In this document: positions 6,437 through 6,444 of the stretch, in pieces
Numbering within the stretch: the first letter of the stretch is position 1
How the letters are laid out: each line of letters opens with the position of its first letter
DNA from: Candidatus Zhuqueibacterota bacterium
Lineage (GTDB): Bacteria; Zhuqueibacterota; Zhuqueibacteria; Zhuqueibacterales; Zhuqueibacteraceae
NCBI GenBank assembly: GCA_013361015.1
Contig: JABWAN010000338.1
Span: 1 to 6,444 of the forward strand
Length of the DNA: 6,444 nucleotides
Reading direction: 5' to 3'
The notes under the pieces: generated by a model
The model's input: only the letters and a program-made list of their open reading frames with translations
Database searches by the model: none
What the model was told of the DNA's origin: nothing
Program-made: the position numbers and the translations under genes

Positions 6437-6444
6437 CTGTTGCT

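Larger units (their letters stand above)
5784..6444. other. Long non-coding region right of the HsdR-like gene
   Basis: No protein gene is convincing in these 661 bp. From 5784 to about 6110 I see nothing beyond the expected upstream region of the minus-strand gene and minor repeats: CTAGGT at 5936 and 5996, the palindrome ACCTAGGT at 5994-6001, and small hairpins at 6004-6018 and 6020-6030. No clear -35/-10 pair for the minus-strand gene could be picked out. From about 6200 the sequence becomes markedly AT-rich and holds the stem-loop, inverted repeat, promoter-like boxes and boxA-like element listed separately. The change in composition suggests a regulatory or leader region for a unit starting beyond the right edge. 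Confidence 0.6.

Noticed and set aside
6389..6444. First unit of a CRISPR array
   Set aside because: TGTTATTC occurs only twice, the copies are 8 bp, and no 25-40-nt repeat is present. A CRISPR array can only be suspected beyond the edge.

Overview
The window looks like a piece of a free-living bacterial chromosome, moderately GC-rich in its coding part. It carries two exported-protein genes, one Uma2-type nuclease gene and one long restriction-subunit-like gene. Two secreted or anchored peptidases with cleavable-looking signal peptides suggest a Gram-negative-type envelope. A possible -33 TTTG box near the right edge and the gene types (Uma2, P1 peptidase, peptidase MA-like) would suit the FCB or candidate-phylum part of the tree, but this placement is a low-confidence inference.

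Layout. Positions 1-587 (+) hold the 3' part of a Uma2 (DUF820) family PD-(D/E)XK nuclease gene whose start lies left of the window. Its stop overlaps the start of the next gene by one base (TAATG). Positions 587-1588 (+) encode a signal-bearing, C-terminally membrane-anchored peptidase MA-like zinc metalloprotease (HELAH, then WFNEG). After about 150 bp comes a signal-bearing P1/DmpA-family (S58) self-processing aminopeptidase, 1742-2878 (+). Tail to tail with it, only 4 bp away, a 966-codon gene runs on the minus strand (5783 to 2883). It is a full-length type I restriction R-subunit (HsdR) homologue.

The HsdR homologue is the most striking item. Its fold-level landmarks are intact from end to end and the frame is open, but the residues that make HsdR work are replaced. 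The nuclease E-x-K reads A-I-G, the TGT-type motif III reads S-A-Y, motif V is altered, and the arginines of motif VI are gone. Only the motif I lysine and the motif II DE remain. No hsdM or hsdS is visible on either side. It looks like a maintained pseudo-enzyme rather than a broken gene.

Positions 5784-6444 contain no convincing gene. The right half becomes AT-rich and structured: a long stem-loop (6207-6274), a 12-bp inverted repeat with an extra direct copy (6282-6337), a possible promoter (6340-6370) and a boxA-like GTTCTTTGACA element (6377-6388) pointing out of the window. This resembles the leader of a non-coding transcription unit, such as a CRISPR array or an rRNA operon, that would begin beyond the right edge. 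The unit itself is not in the window.

No single pathway links the genes. Uma2 and the MA-like peptidase may be translationally coupled, and the two peptidases are neighbours that would both act outside the cytoplasm.
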